Source of the DNA: Novispirillum itersonii subsp. itersonii ATCC 12639
Lineage (GTDB): Bacteria > Pseudomonadota > Alphaproteobacteria > Rhodospirillales > Rhodospirillaceae
Assembly (NCBI RefSeq): GCF_000381985.1
Contig: NZ_KB907339.1
Location: 62,001 to 126,000, forward strand
Length of the DNA stretch: 64,000 nt
Reading direction: 5' to 3'
Below, piece by piece: positions 26,494 to 36,368 of this stretch; within the stretch, counting starts at the first letter, position 1, and every line of letters starts with the position of its first letter. The notes below the pieces were generated by a model. That model did no database searches and had not been told where the DNA came from. It worked only from the letters and a program-made list of their open reading frames with translations. The translations under genes were made by a program, and so were the position numbers.

Positions 26494-26670
26494 GCTCTGC
26501 CCCCTCTGTGCCCCGGAGTGGTGTGACTGCCCCGATAATAATAAAGAGAGTCGTGGCAGCGCGAAGGACAAAGTACGGAGTTTTCAAGGTTTTTTTGCGG
26601 GTCCGGACCCAAAGAGGGCCGTCAGTCAACGATCTGCCTCAAAGGCAGGCCCCGGGCGGGTTTGGAATGA

Positions 26671-26695
26671 GGTATCATTATACCGCATTATAATG
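26671..26695. promoter_or_regulatory. two small dyads upstream of rplM
   Basis: GGTAT-CATT-ATACC (26671-26684) and the palindrome CATTATAATG (26686-26695) lie side by side about 35 bases upstream of the rplM promoter. They may be regulatory or belong to the divergent antiporter promoter. Function is not known. Confidence 0.4.
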
Positions 26696-26721
26696 AATTG
26701 ATTTTATTGAATTAAAAGACG

Positions 26722-26749
26722 TTGACGCTGTTGTTTTTCGTGGCATACT
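26722..26749 (+). promoter_or_regulatory. rplM-rpsI promoter
   Basis: TTGACG (26722-26727) and CATACT (26744-26749), 16-base spacer, about 95 bases before the rplM ATG. Confidence 0.65.
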
Positions 26750-26846
26750 CCGCGGCCTGGATTCACTGGGGCGGACGGCTCAATCACGGGCTCCGCTCGT
26801 CACATGGAGCCGCAACCGGTTCCCCAGCGACTGAGAAGTGAGAACA

Positions 26847-27311
26847 ATGAAGACCTATTCCGCCAAGCCGACGGATGTGCAACGGAAGTGGTACGTGATC
26901 GATGCCGAAGGCATCGTTCTCGGCCGCCTTGCCGCGACCGTCGCAAACATCCTGCGGGGCAAGCACAAGCCGATGTTCACCCCGCACATCGACACCGGTG
27001 ATCACGTGATCATCATCAACGCCGAGAAGGTCGCCCTGACCGGTCGCAAGCTGACCCAGAAGCGCTTCTACTGGCACACCGGCCATCCGGGCGGTATCAA
27101 AGACCGCACCATGGAACAGCTGCTGACCGGTCCGTACCCGAACCGCGTCATTGAAAAGGCCGTTGAACGCATGGTTCCGCGTGGCCCGCTCGGTCGCGCC
27201 CAGCTGAAGAAGCTGCGCGTGTACGCTGGCCCGACCCATGGTCACGACGCCCAGAACCCGGAAGTTCTGGACATCGCTGCCCGGAACCCGAAGAACAAGC
27301 GGAGCGCGTAA
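26847..27311 (+). CDS. rplM: 50S ribosomal protein L13
   Basis: Early-assembly protein of the large ribosomal subunit. The 154-residue sequence has the usual start [19 protein letters not shown], the core [18 protein letters not shown], and the family signature [21 protein letters not shown]. The preferred start is ATG 26847; the GTG three codons earlier is less likely. It is followed three bases later by rpsI, the universal L13-S9 pair. The cistron has its own sigma-70 promoter and its leader shows no obvious autoregulatory fold. Confidence 0.98.
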   Translation: MKTYSAKPTDVQRKWYVIDAEGIVLGRLAATVANILRGKHKPMFTPHIDTGDHVIIINAEKVALTGRKLTQKRFYWHTGHPGGIKDRTMEQLLTGPYPNRVIEKAVERMVPRGPLGRAQLKKLRVYAGPTHGHDAQNPEVLDIAARNPKNKRSA

Positions 27312-27314
27312 TCC

Positions 27315-27767
27315 ATGTCCCTCGAAGATCTCAAGGGCGTCGTTCAGCAGCCCGCCAAGGCCGAACCGAAGCGCGATGCGCTGGGTCGTTCCTACGCCAC
27401 CGGCCGTCGTAAGGACGCCGTGGCCCGCGTGTGGGTGAAGGCCGGTTCCGGCAAGTTCATCGTTAACGGCCGCGAGCTGGACAACTACCTGCCGCGCCCG
27501 GTGCTGCGCATGATGGTCAACCAGCCGTTCTCGATCGCCAATGTTGTCGGCCAGTTCGACATCATGTGCACCGTGACCGGTGGTGGTCTGTCCGGTCAGG
27601 CCGGCGCGATCCGTCACGGTCTGAGCCGCGCTCTGACCCTGTTCGATCCGGCTCTGCGCCCGGCCCTGAAGGCCGCTGGCTTCCTGACCCGCGATCCGCG
27701 CGTTGTCGAGCGTAAGAAGTACGGTAAGCCGAAGGCCCGCCGTTCCTTCCAGTTCTCGAAGCGTTAA
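27315..27767 (+). CDS. rpsI: 30S ribosomal protein S9
   Basis: Small-subunit protein whose C-terminal tail contacts tRNA in the P site. The 150-residue sequence has an N-terminal extension typical of alphaproteobacteria, the core [16 protein letters not shown] and [19 protein letters not shown], and the invariant basic end [11 protein letters not shown]. It is translated directly after rplM and closed by a strong terminator. Confidence 0.98.
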   Translation: MSLEDLKGVVQQPAKAEPKRDALGRSYATGRRKDAVARVWVKAGSGKFIVNGRELDNYLPRPVLRMMVNQPFSIANVVGQFDIMCTVTGGGLSGQAGAIRHGLSRALTLFDPALRPALKAAGFLTRDPRVVERKKYGKPKARRSFQFSKR

Positions 27768-27808
27768 TCTCGACGGATCCTGTATCCAGTCCTGGTTATC
27801 CGGCAGGA

Positions 27809-27834
27809 AGGCCCGCCCCACGGCGGGCCTTTTT
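27809..27834 (+). terminator. rpsI terminator
   Basis: Stem GGCCCGCC (27810-27817) / GGCGGGCC (27822-27829), loop CCAC, then TTTTT. Confidence 0.93.
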
Positions 27835-27950
27835 GCATGGGTGTTTTGGCTGATAGGCGGCTTGGGAAAAGAAGACTATCCTGCGGGGGTCTGTGCATGT
27901 CAGAACACAGACAGACGGGGCATTGCTAAACAAAAGGGGGCGACGCGCCA

Positions 27951-30900
27951 ATGAAGCGGCTGCTGGCAGGACTGGTCTTCACGCTGGGGATGGGTACCAC
28001 CGTCCTTCTGGCGGAGGTCGTGACCGGCAACGCAGAAACAGCGATGCATCTGGTCCTGCAGGCTGAAAGCCGGGCAATCGCCGAGACCCTGCGGCAGAAG
28101 CTGGAAGACCGGACCGGGGCCCTGTCGCGTCTGGCAGACCGCTGGGCAACACGCGGCGGCACCCCGGAGGCAGAGTGGCGGCAGGATGTGCGCCGCTATC
28201 TTAAAGATTATAACGCGCTGGAAGCCATCGAATGGGTGGATCAGGGCCATATCGTCCGCTGGGCGGAGCCGCAGGAAATCCGTCAGCCGATGATCGGGCA
28301 GAATCTGGCAACCGAACAGCGCCGGCGTCAGGCTTTGATGACCGCCATTGAAACCCGGCGTCCGCAGCTGTCTGCGCCGTTGCAGCTTCTGGGGGGCGGG
28401 ACCGGTTTTCTGATTTACGCACCGATTTTTTCCAACGAGAGTTTTCTTGGCACCATCGTTGCGGTCAACCGCAGCAGTATCCTGACAGAGCAGATCGCCG
28501 CAGCGGTGATCAGCGACAAGGATATCGCCCTGACTGTCCGTCATGAGGACGCTGTTGTGCTGTCCCCGCGCATCGCCCCGGCCCGGGGCGCGGACGCTGT
28601 GGTGACTCCGGTGTCCGTCGCAAACGGGACCTGGACAGTCGAGACCAGACCGTCTCTGGCGATGATGAAGGCCTATGCGGGAAACAGCGAGACTCTGGTG
28701 CTGGCGGTCGGTTCCGGCCTGACCCTGCTGACCGCCCTGCTGCTGTGGCTGCACGGCAAGTCACGGGAACGCCTGCAGGATGTGCAGGTCCGGGAAGGGC
28801 GGCTGGGGCTGATCCTTGATACGGCCCCTGATGCGATCCTGACCTTTAATGAGCACGGGGTCATTGAAACCAGCAATGCCGCCGCCGGGCGTATTTTTGG
28901 CCTGTCGGCGGGCGACGTGCCGGGCCTGCACCTGAATCGCCTGATTATCCGCCGTACCCCTGACGGCTGCGAGGTGACTGACGACCGGGTGTGGGAAGCG
29001 GTCGGTGATGCGGCGGTTCATGGCACGCTTTATGGGGTGCGGGGCTGGGTTGAGGAGTTTCCCATTGAAATGTCGGTGGCTGAACGGTCGGTCGGGGCCC
29101 GCACCGTTTTCACGGCGATTGTCCGCGACATTTCGGTGCGGGTTGCGACAGAAGCCGCCCGCCGCCGGGCCGAGGATATTCTCAAAGTCGCCCTCGACAC
29201 GATCCCGGAAGGGTTTGTGGTCTATGACGACCATGACCGTCTGGTGATCTGCAATGAGGCCTACCGGAAGATCTATGCCCTGTCGGCCCCGGCGATCCGG
29301 GAAGGCAGCAGCTTTGAAGAGATCCTGCGCTACGGTCTCAGCCGGGGTCAGTACCCGCAGGCCGGATATACCCCGGAGGAACGCCAGCGCTGGCTGATGC
29401 AGCGTCTGCGGCAGCACCGGGTTCCGCCGGGGCAGCTGACCCAGCAGACCGCCGATGGTCGCTGGCTGCGGATTGAGGAGCGGGTCACCGATCAGGGCTA
29501 TGTGGTCGGGCTGCGGGCCGATATCACCGACATGATGCGGGCGGAAGAGACGGTCCGTGCCAACGAAAACCGGCTGCGGGCCCTGATGGAAACCTCGCCG
29601 GTCGGGGCGGTGCTGCTGACCGAGCAGGATGTGGTGCTGTATGCCAACCGCCGGATTGCGGAACTGTTCCGCATGCCGGACCGGCATTTTTCACTCGATT
29701 TTCCGCCATCGCTGTACGCCGATCCGCTGGAGCGGAAAAGTCTGCTGGCGGATTTTGAGCGGCTGGGGGCGGTCTGGGACCGGCCAATGCGGATGCGCCG
29801 GCAGACCGGAGAGGTGTTCTGGGCGCTGGTGTCGGTCAGCCGGGCGCGGGAGGAGCTGAATGCCCACCGCATCGTCTGGGTTTATGACATTGACGAGTCC
29901 AAGCGTCTGGCGATGGAGCTGGAGGCCAGCAGGGACCTGTTGCAGCAGCAGGCGGCGGAACTGACGGCGCTGGCGGAGCTGAATGCCAAGGAGCGGCTGA
30001 GGGCGGAGGAGGCAACCCGCCTGAAAAGCGAGTTTCTGGCCAACGTCAGCCACGAGATCCGTACCCCGATGACCGGGGTTCTGGGGCTGACGGATCTGCT
30101 GCTGGCTTCTCCGCTGGATTCTGAGCAGACGGTTTATGCGACCCGTCTGAAGCGATCGGGGCAGACCCTGCTGACCCTGCTGAACGACATCCTCGACTTT
30201 TCCAAGATCGAGGCCGGACAGTTGAGTCTGGAGGAAGTCGATTTCATCCCGGCGGATGTGATTGACGATGTGGTGACGTTCCTGCGTCCGAAGGCTGAGG
30301 AAAAGCGGCTGACCCTGCGCGTCGATCTGCCGGAGGAGGGCGGCGACAGGCCGGTGGTGGTGGTCGGCGATCCAACCCGCCTGCGGCAGATTCTGTTTAA
30401 TCTGGTCGGCAATGCCCTGAAATTCACTGAGGATGGCGGAGTGACCGTCCGCCTGCGGTCCGCCCCGGGGATGCAGCCGGGAACCGTTGATCTGATGCTG
30501 GATGTGCAGGATACCGGCATTGGCATTCCGCCGGACCGGCAGCAGCAGATTTTTGAGCCGTTCCGGCAGGCTGATTCCTCCACCACCCGACGGTTCGGCG
30601 GTACCGGACTGGGGCTGGCGATCTGCCGCCGTCTGGCGGAGCTGATGGGGGGCGAGATCCGGGTGTTCAGCCGGGTCGGGCATGGCACCACGTTTGCCAT
30701 CACCCTGTGTCTTCCCGCCGGAAATCCTGAGATGGCGGTCAGCGCCTCGACCGTCGATGCGCCGATGCCGGCGGCGGTACCGGGGCAGTCCTACCGCCTG
30801 CTGCTGGCGGAGGATGAAGAAACCAACCGCATGCTGATCACCATCGGGCTGGAACGGCTGGGCCATGTGGTGCGGGCGGTCCCCAACGGGCGCGAGGCGA

Positions 30901-31613
30901 TTGCCGCGATTGAGGATGAAGACTTCGACCTGCTGCTGCTGGATATGCATATGCCGCTGCTGGACGGGCCGGGGGTGGCCAGCTATGTCCGGATGTTGCC
31001 GCCGCCCCGCTGTTCGATGCCGGTTCTGGCCCTGACCGCCGATGTTCTGGCGGATCAGCGCCGCCATTATGAACAGATCGGGCTGGATGGGTATCTGACC
31101 AAACCGGTGGACTGGAAGCGGATGCAGGAAACGATTCTGTACTGGTGCCAGAAAACCGGGGCCGCACCGCAGGCTGTACCGGACCGGGTGATGGATCTGT
31201 CGCCGGGGGCCCCGTTGCTGCTGACGGAGCCCACGCCGCTACCACGCCCCGCTGTGCCGCCCCCCTGGCTGCGGGAACTGCTGGAGCTGGTTGGCCCGGC
31301 CCGGGTTCTGCCGTTGATGGCTTCCGCCCGCCAGAAGCTGGAAGACGGGGGGGCGCAGGTGTCCTGTGCCTTCCTGCGTGACGGTATGACCGCCGGGCGC
31401 GAGGCGGCCCACAGCCTGAAAGGGGTGGCCCGGCAGTTCGGGGCGCACCGCACCGGCGATCTGGCGGAAGAGTTGGAGCTTGCCCGTTATCTTGGGCAGG
31501 AGGATGGCCGCCTGATTGATGCCCTCAGCCGTCTGGATGGCGTAACGCAGGAGGATGCGGCCGTGCTGGCCGGGTTGATCCACGATGTCGAGACCGGGGC
31601 CTGGCCGCTGTAA
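27951..31613 (+). CDS. CHASE-domain hybrid sensor histidine kinase with receiver and HPt
   Basis: Large membrane-bound sensor, 1220 residues, carrying a full phosphorelay in one chain. In order: membrane helix 4-22; periplasmic CHASE domain about 35-245 (IEWVDQGHIVRWAEP, GFLIYAPIF); helix about 246-266; three PAS domains about 280-390, 400-520 and 535-640; a coiled coil; HisKA with phospho-acceptor H701 (NVSHEIRTP); HATPase with the N box and GTGLGLAICRRL; receiver with D998 (LLDMHMPLLDG); and HPt with H1154 (AAHSLKGVARQFGA). All phosphotransfer residues are present. CHASE domains bind small extracellular ligands, here unknown. No DNA-binding partner lies beside it, so the relay output is elsewhere. 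It is monocistronic. Confidence 0.94.
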   Translation: MKRLLAGLVFTLGMGTTVLLAEVVTGNAETAMHLVLQAESRAIAETLRQKLEDRTGALSRLADRWATRGGTPEAEWRQDVRRYLKDYNALEAIEWVDQGHIVRWAEPQEIRQPMIGQNLATEQRRRQALMTAIETRRPQLSAPLQLLGGGTGFLIYAPIFSNESFLGTIVAVNRSSILTEQIAAAVISDKDIALTVRHEDAVVLSPRIAPARGADAVVTPVSVANGTWTVETRPSLAMMKAYAGNSETLVLAVGSGLTLLTALLLWLHGKSRERLQDVQVREGRLGLILDTAPDAILTFNEHGVIETSNAAAGRIFGLSAGDVPGLHLNRLIIRRTPDGCEVTDDRVWEAVGDAAVHGTLYGVRGWVEEFPIEMSVAERSVGARTVFTAIVRDISVRVATEAARRRAEDILKVALDTIPEGFVVYDDHDRLVICNEAYRKIYALSAPAIREGSSFEEILRYGLSRGQYPQAGYTPEERQRWLMQRLRQHRVPPGQLTQQTADGRWLRIEERVTDQGYVVGLRADITDMMRAEETVRANENRLRALMETSPVGAVLLTEQDVVLYANRRIAELFRMPDRHFSLDFPPSLYADPLERKSLLADFERLGAVWDRPMRMRRQTGEVFWALVSVSRAREELNAHRIVWVYDIDESKRLAMELEASRDLLQQQAAELTALAELNAKERLRAEEATRLKSEFLANVSHEIRTPMTGVLGLTDLLLASPLDSEQTVYATRLKRSGQTLLTLLNDILDFSKIEAGQLSLEEVDFIPADVIDDVVTFLRPKAEEKRLTLRVDLPEEGGDRPVVVVGDPTRLRQILFNLVGNALKFTEDGGVTVRLRSAPGMQPGTVDLMLDVQDTGIGIPPDRQQQIFEPFRQADSSTTRRFGGTGLGLAICRRLAELMGGEIRVFSRVGHGTTFAITLCLPAGNPEMAVSASTVDAPMPAAVPGQSYRLLLAEDEETNRMLITIGLERLGHVVRAVPNGREAIAAIEDEDFDLLLLDMHMPLLDGPGVASYVRMLPPPRCSMPVLALTADVLADQRRHYEQIGLDGYLTKPVDWKRMQETILYWCQKTGAAPQAVPDRVMDLSPGAPLLLTEPTPLPRPAVPPPWLRELLELVGPARVLPLMASARQKLEDGGAQVSCAFLRDGMTAGREAAHSLKGVARQFGAHRTGDLAEELELARYLGQEDGRLIDALSRLDGVTQEDAAVLAGLIHDVETGAWPL

Positions 31614-31778
31614 GCAGGGCCGGTGGGGTCAGGCTGAGCGGAGATTGGGCTGAGGCCCTATAAAAAACACTGTCCTTTATGGCGGTCTTTGCTATGACCA
31701 GAGGGGACGCGCCCCGTCTCCGCCTGCCGGAACAGGGGCCCGCCTGATTTTTGACCCGACGCAGAAGGAGTTGACGGG

Positions 31779-32822
31779 ATGTCGGACGTGGTGAACATCG
31801 CCATTCTGGGTGCCAGCGGTTATACGGGGGCAGAGCTGGTGCGTCTGCTGGTCCGTCATCCGCGTGCCCGAATCGTCGCCCTCACCGCCGACCGCCGCGC
31901 CGGACAGCCGATGGAAGCGGTGTTCCCGCATCTCGGCGGGCTTGGGCTGCCGACGATGGTGACCATCGCCGAGGTGGACTGGGCCGGTGTTGATGTCTGC
32001 TTCTGCGCGCTGCCGCACGGCACGACGCAGGAGGTGATCGCCGGTCTGCCGGAGCATGTGAAGGTCGTCGATCTGTCCGCTGATTTCCGTCTGTTCGACC
32101 CGGAAGCCTATGCCCAGTGGTATGGCCATGCGCATATGGCGACCGACCTGCAGAAGTCGGTGGTCTATGGCCTGACCGAAATCCACCGCGAGAAGGTGAA
32201 GGGGGCCCGTGTGGTTGCCAATCCCGGCTGCTACCCGACCGCGTCGCAGCTGCCGCTGATCCCGCTGCTGGAACAGGGACTGGTGCAGGCTGAAGATATC
32301 ATCATCGATGCCAAGTCCGGGGTTTCCGGGGCCGGGCGCTCCGCCAAGGAAGCCAATCTGTTCACTGAAGTGGCGGAAGGGATCCATCCCTATGGTGTCG
32401 CCAGTCACCGCCACAGCCCGGAGATCGAGCAGGGCCTTGGCTGGGCCAGCGGTAAGGATGTGCTGGTGAACTTCACCCCGCACCTGATGCCGATGAGCCG
32501 GGGCATCCTGTCCAGCATTTACGTCAAGCTGGCAGGGGCGGCAACGGCGGAAGACCTGCATGCCGCACTGGTGAAGCGCTATGCCGGGGAGCCGTTCGTG
32601 CGTGTTCTGCCGTTTGGCACCGCGCCGCAGACCCGTTTTGTCCGGGGCTCCAACTTCTGTCTGATCGGGGTGTTCAAGGACCGGGTGCCGGGCCGCGCCA
32701 TCCTGTTCGGGGCGATCGACAATCTGGTGAAGGGGGCGTCGGGGCAGGCGATTCAGAACATGAACGTCATGCTCGGCTTCCCGGAAGACATGGGGCTGGA
32801 GCAGCAGCCGCTGTTCCCGTAA
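31779..32822 (+). CDS. argC: N-acetyl-gamma-glutamyl-phosphate reductase
   Basis: Third step of arginine synthesis: NADPH-dependent reduction of N-acetylglutamyl phosphate. The 347-residue product has the nucleotide-binding start IAILGASGYTGAELVRLL, the active-site Cys in VANPGCYPTASQLPLIPLL, and the substrate loop GVASHRHSPEIEQ. It is the long bacterial type 1. AAGGAGTTGACGGG precedes the ATG. It is followed 46 bases later by the gamma-carbonic anhydrase-like gene. No ARG box or attenuator was recognised upstream. Confidence 0.97.
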   Translation: MSDVVNIAILGASGYTGAELVRLLVRHPRARIVALTADRRAGQPMEAVFPHLGGLGLPTMVTIAEVDWAGVDVCFCALPHGTTQEVIAGLPEHVKVVDLSADFRLFDPEAYAQWYGHAHMATDLQKSVVYGLTEIHREKVKGARVVANPGCYPTASQLPLIPLLEQGLVQAEDIIIDAKSGVSGAGRSAKEANLFTEVAEGIHPYGVASHRHSPEIEQGLGWASGKDVLVNFTPHLMPMSRGILSSIYVKLAGAATAEDLHAALVKRYAGEPFVRVLPFGTAPQTRFVRGSNFCLIGVFKDRVPGRAILFGAIDNLVKGASGQAIQNMNVMLGFPEDMGLEQQPLFP

Positions 32823-32868
32823 TCCTGTTTCCGTACTCCCGGTTCCGTTCTGGTGTGAGGGTCATGAG

Positions 32869-33423
32869 ATGACAGCGTCCCCGATTATCCTGCCGTGGCA
32901 GGGCGTTTCTCCGGTGCTTGACCCCAGCGTGTTTGTCGCGCCGGGGGCCAGTGTGATCGGTGACGTGGTGATCGGGGATGCCTCCTCTGTCTGGTTCGGC
33001 TGTGTGGTGCGCGGTGATGTGCACGAGATCCGTATCGGTGCCCGCACCAATATTCAGGATGGTACCGTCGTGCATGTGTCGAAAGGCAAATTCGGCACCT
33101 ACATCGGTGATGATGTGCTGATCGGCCATAACTGCACCATTCATGCCTGCACGCTGGAAAGCGGCTCGTTCATTGGCATGGGGGCGACCATTCTGGATGG
33201 TGCGGTGGTCGAAGGGGGGGCGCTGGTGGCCGCCGGGGCGCTGGTGTCGCCGGGCAAGCGGGTGCCGCGCGGCGAGCTGTGGGCCGGGAACCCGGCCAGA
33301 AAGCTGCGGGATCTGCGCCCGGAAGAGATGGACTTTTTTATCCGTCAGTGTGCCCATTACGCCGAAAATGCCGCCCAGTATAAAGCGATGCTGGAGCAGA
33401 TGGCCTCGCCGGGGGCGTTGTAA
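32869..33423 (+). CDS. gamma-carbonic anhydrase-like hexapeptide-repeat protein
   Basis: A 184-residue left-handed beta-helix protein of the gamma-CA/YrdA/PaaY group. Hexapeptide repeats cover residues about 20-130 (VFVAPGASVIGDVVIGDASSVWFG). Metal-ligand positions are visible as His in DGTVVHVS and in IGHNCTIHACTL. The C-terminal helix (MDFFIRQCAHYAENAAQYKAML) caps the trimer. Members bind Zn or Fe and may hydrate CO2, though YrdA-type proteins are often inactive. It follows argC and probably shares its transcript. Confidence 0.9.
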   Translation: MTASPIILPWQGVSPVLDPSVFVAPGASVIGDVVIGDASSVWFGCVVRGDVHEIRIGARTNIQDGTVVHVSKGKFGTYIGDDVLIGHNCTIHACTLESGSFIGMGATILDGAVVEGGALVAAGALVSPGKRVPRGELWAGNPARKLRDLRPEEMDFFIRQCAHYAENAAQYKAMLEQMASPGAL

Positions 33424-33436
33424 ACCGACGCTCTGT

Positions 33437-33466
33437 ACCGTCTCTGTCTGACGGTCCCGTTTTTCT
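33437..33466 (+). terminator. probable terminator of argC/gamma-CA unit
   Basis: ACCGTC (33437-33442) pairs with GACGGT (33450-33455); after four bases a TTTTTCTTT run follows. The gap between stem and T-run weakens the call. Confidence 0.5.
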
Positions 33467-33611
33467 TTCAAGGAGATGTATGCGCAGAAGCCCTCTCCCG
33501 GACGGTTTTCGTTCGGCCTGACAGCCCGGAAGGATTTTTCCGGGGCGATTTGGCGTGTCTGGCCATCGGTTTTCTGCGGCGGTGACACACCGCTTTCTCT
33601 GGACAAAGACG

Positions 33612-34079
33612 ATGACTTTTACAGGTCTGATCCGGTGCGCGACACCGGATGATTTTCCCTGCCTTCTTGATCTCTGGCTGCGGGCGTCACGGCACGGCCA
33701 CCCTTTTCTGTCTGCCGAGCAGATTGACCGGCAGTATCAGTTGGTCCGCGATGTTTACATTCCCAAGGCGGAGATGTGGGTGACCGAGGAAGAAGGGCGG
33801 CTGACCGGCTTTGTTGCCCTGCTCGATCATCTGGTCGGCGGACTGTTCGTGGATCCGCACGATCACGGCCGGGGCATAGGCCGGGCCCTGATCGCCCATG
33901 CGCTGACCCTGCGGGGGCACCTGCTGCTGGGGGTTTATACCCGCAATGAAGGGGCGGTTGCTTTCTATCGCCGCCTCGGCTTTACCGAAGTCGGGCGCCA
34001 GCCACACGATGATGACGGCCTGCCTTTTGAGGTCATGGCCATGGCCCTGATCCCGCCGGACGGGCAGGGCGGCGGCTGA
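33612..34079 (+). CDS. GNAT-family N-acetyltransferase
   Basis: A 155-residue acetyl-CoA-dependent acyltransferase of the YjaB/PhnO-like size. The acetyl-CoA motif is GGLFVDPHDHGRGIGRALIAHAL, where RGIGRA is the pyrophosphate loop. The C-terminal strand-helix pair is LGVYTRNEGAVAFYRRLGFTEVGR. The substrate is unknown. The start ATG 33612 begins the fold properly; a GTG at 33555 would add 19 residues of unlikely sequence. A terminator shared with phaC follows. Confidence 0.88.
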   Translation: MTFTGLIRCATPDDFPCLLDLWLRASRHGHPFLSAEQIDRQYQLVRDVYIPKAEMWVTEEEGRLTGFVALLDHLVGGLFVDPHDHGRGIGRALIAHALTLRGHLLLGVYTRNEGAVAFYRRLGFTEVGRQPHDDDGLPFEVMAMALIPPDGQGGG

Positions 34080-34084
34080 AAATA

Positions 34085-34119
34085 AAAAACGGCGCAGGGA
34101 AAAATCTCTGCGCCGTTTT
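34085..34119. terminator. bidirectional terminator between GNAT gene and phaC
   Basis: ACGGCGCAG (34089-34097) pairs with CTGCGCCGT (34108-34116), flanked by an A-run and TTTTC. It works for both convergent genes. Confidence 0.92.
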
Positions 34120-34136
34120 CAGTCTGTCTTAGGGGC

Positions 34137-35948
34137 TTAAACCGCCCGCACTTTCACGTAGCGCCCCGGAGCGGGTTCGATCACTCCCAGCGGACCATCC
34201 TCCGGCTTGCGGGCCGGAATCTGCGGGCCGGAGGCAGGCTTCAGCCATTCGATCCAGTCACTCCACCAGCTGCCGTCATGCTGCTCGGCTCCCTTCAGCC
34301 AGGTGTCGGCAGACTTCACCTTCTTGCTGTTGGTCCAGTAGCAGTACTTTTTCGAAACCGGGGGATTGACCACTCCGGCGATATGGCCGCTGGCCCCCAG
34401 CACAAAGCGGACCTTGCCGGAGAACACCTGCGTGGCGGCAAAAGTCGATTTCCACGGGGCGATATGGTCTTCCCGCGCGGAAAGCATATAGACCGGAACC
34501 TTAATATCCCGCAGATCCAGCGGCGTACCGCACAGGGTGATGCCACCCGGTTTGATCAGGTTGTTTTCCTGATACATGTTGTGCAGGTAGAAGCTGTGCA
34601 TGGCGGCGGGCATCCGGGTGGAGTCGCCGTTCCAGTACAGCAGATCGAAGGGGAAGGGCTCCTTGCCCAGCAGATAGTTGTTGATGACGAACGACCAGAC
34701 CAGATCATTGGACCGCAGCATGTTGAAGCTGGTCGCCATATCCGAGCCGTCAAGGTAGCCGGTGCGCTGCATCCGCTCGTCCAGCGCCTTAAGCTGTTCA
34801 TCGTCGATGAACACGCCGATTTCGCCGGGGTCGGTGAAGTCGGTCAGGGTGGTCAGCAGGGTGCCGCAGCCCAGACGGTCGTCTTTGGTGGCGGCCATGT
34901 AGGCCATTGTCGAAGCCAGTAGGGTGCCGCCAAGGCAATAGCCGACCGCATTGACTTTCGGCGATCCGGTCTGGCGGATGATCGCCTCAATAGCGGCAAG
35001 GCTGCCTTCCAGCATGTAGTTTTCAAAAGACTTGTCTGCCAGGGTCTCGTCGGGGTTAACCCACGAGATCACAAAGACGGTCAGTCCCTGATCGACACAC
35101 CATTTGATGAAGCTGTTCTTGTCCCGCAGGTCGAGGATGTAGAACTTGTTGATCCACGGCGGCACGATCAGCAGCGGCACGGTGCCGACGGTTTCGGTGG
35201 TCGGGCTGTACTGCAGCAGCTGGATCAGGTCATTTTCAAAGACCACGCTGCCGGGGGTGGTGGCGACATTGCGGCCCACCTCAAACGCGGTTTCATCCGT
35301 CATCGAAATGCGCAGACGGCCATTCCCGCGTTCCAGATCGCTCAGCAGGTGCTCCAGCCCCTTCAGCAGGTTCTCCCCGCCGGTTTCGGCGGTGACCCGC
35401 AGCACTTCCGGGTTGGTCAGCACAAAGTTCGACGGGGCCATCGCGTCGATGAACTGCCGGGTATAAAAATCGACCTTCTGGGCCGATTTGTCATCCAGAC
35501 CATCGACATCGTTGACCAGCGACTGCACCCAGCGGGAGGTCAGCAGGTAGGACTGCTTGATGAAGTCAAAGACATCATTGTCCTTCCAGGCGTCATCCTT
35601 GAAGCGGCGGTCGGATTTGTCCGGCTCCACCACCGGAGTGGGGTCCTCACCCATCATCCGGCGGGCGGTGCTCTGCCACAGGTTCATATAGTCCTGCCAC
35701 AGTGACACCTGAGCTTCCACCAGCTTGGCCGGATCGGACATCAGGCGGGTGGTCATCTCCAGAAAGGCCCCGGCGATGTTCAGCGGATCAAACGTCGGCG
35801 TTTCCGGCTGGGCGCTTTGCCGGGCAATGAAATCGTTGATCAGGCGCTGGCTGCGTTCGGCGATATTGGTCATTGCCGCCGAAACTTCTGCGGGGTCCGG
35901 CATTTTGATGTCCGGGGTTTCAGGCTTGCCAGCATGTCTGTCTGCCAT
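34137..35948 (-). CDS. phaC: class I poly(3-hydroxyalkanoate) synthase
   Basis: Polymerises (R)-3-hydroxyacyl-CoA into PHA granules. The 603-residue length fits class I, which works without PhaE or PhaR subunits. The PhaC N-terminal domain (about 90-260) precedes the alpha/beta-hydrolase domain with lipase-like box GYCLGGTLL, catalytic C338, and the catalytic His in LGASGHIAGVVNPP. The start at 35948 (MADRHAGKPETPD) follows GGAAAGGCGCACCT; the frame continues upstream but without family support. The usual phaA/phaB genes are not adjacent. The gene is divergent from the OmpA-like lipoprotein gene across a region with two perfect dyads. Confidence 0.96.
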   Translation of the reverse strand: MADRHAGKPETPDIKMPDPAEVSAAMTNIAERSQRLINDFIARQSAQPETPTFDPLNIAGAFLEMTTRLMSDPAKLVEAQVSLWQDYMNLWQSTARRMMGEDPTPVVEPDKSDRRFKDDAWKDNDVFDFIKQSYLLTSRWVQSLVNDVDGLDDKSAQKVDFYTRQFIDAMAPSNFVLTNPEVLRVTAETGGENLLKGLEHLLSDLERGNGRLRISMTDETAFEVGRNVATTPGSVVFENDLIQLLQYSPTTETVGTVPLLIVPPWINKFYILDLRDKNSFIKWCVDQGLTVFVISWVNPDETLADKSFENYMLEGSLAAIEAIIRQTGSPKVNAVGYCLGGTLLASTMAYMAATKDDRLGCGTLLTTLTDFTDPGEIGVFIDDEQLKALDERMQRTGYLDGSDMATSFNMLRSNDLVWSFVINNYLLGKEPFPFDLLYWNGDSTRMPAAMHSFYLHNMYQENNLIKPGGITLCGTPLDLRDIKVPVYMLSAREDHIAPWKSTFAATQVFSGKVRFVLGASGHIAGVVNPPVSKKYCYWTNSKKVKSADTWLKGAEQHDGSWWSDWIEWLKPASGPQIPARKPEDGPLGVIEPAPGRYVKVRAV

Positions 35949-36368
35949 AGGTGCGCCTTTCCTGACTGTTTCTGTCCCTGTGTGCCTTCGGCTATCGTGC
36001 GCCGAATTTTTGATTTTGCCCACAGATGTTTGATGGGGATCCCGATGTCTGCAGCCTGCGGCCCCGGGTATATTCCCGGCGGGAAATTTTACCCAGGGTG
36101 GTGTCTGGGAGGATGGTTCGGCCAGCAGCCCCCGGGATCCGTTCCCCTGCATCAGGGTATACCTGTTTTTAAGGCGGCTGTTAAGCTGAAGCACCGGGTC
36201 GGTCTTTTTCCGTTTCAAACGGAAAAATAGTGTATGGTTTGCCGCAATCACGTTTTATTTTTGTGGCGGCCACAAACGGGTTTGACCGTGGTGCGCGTGT
36301 ATGTCATGGGCTGTGTACGGTATCGGGCCCGTGTGGGGTTTATAAGGTATCCCTGTAGGAGTTTCAGC
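35949..36368. promoter_or_regulatory. divergent promoter region, phaC and OmpA-type lipoprotein
   Basis: About 420 bases without a gene. It contains two perfect odd-centred palindromes. TTTTTCCGTTT-C-AAACGGAAAAA occupies 36205-36227. TTTGTGGC-G-GCCACAAA occupies 36260-36276. Their centres are 52 bases apart, about five helical turns. They are good operator candidates; neither matches a regulator I can name. TAGGAG precedes the lipoprotein GTG. Confidence 0.6.
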
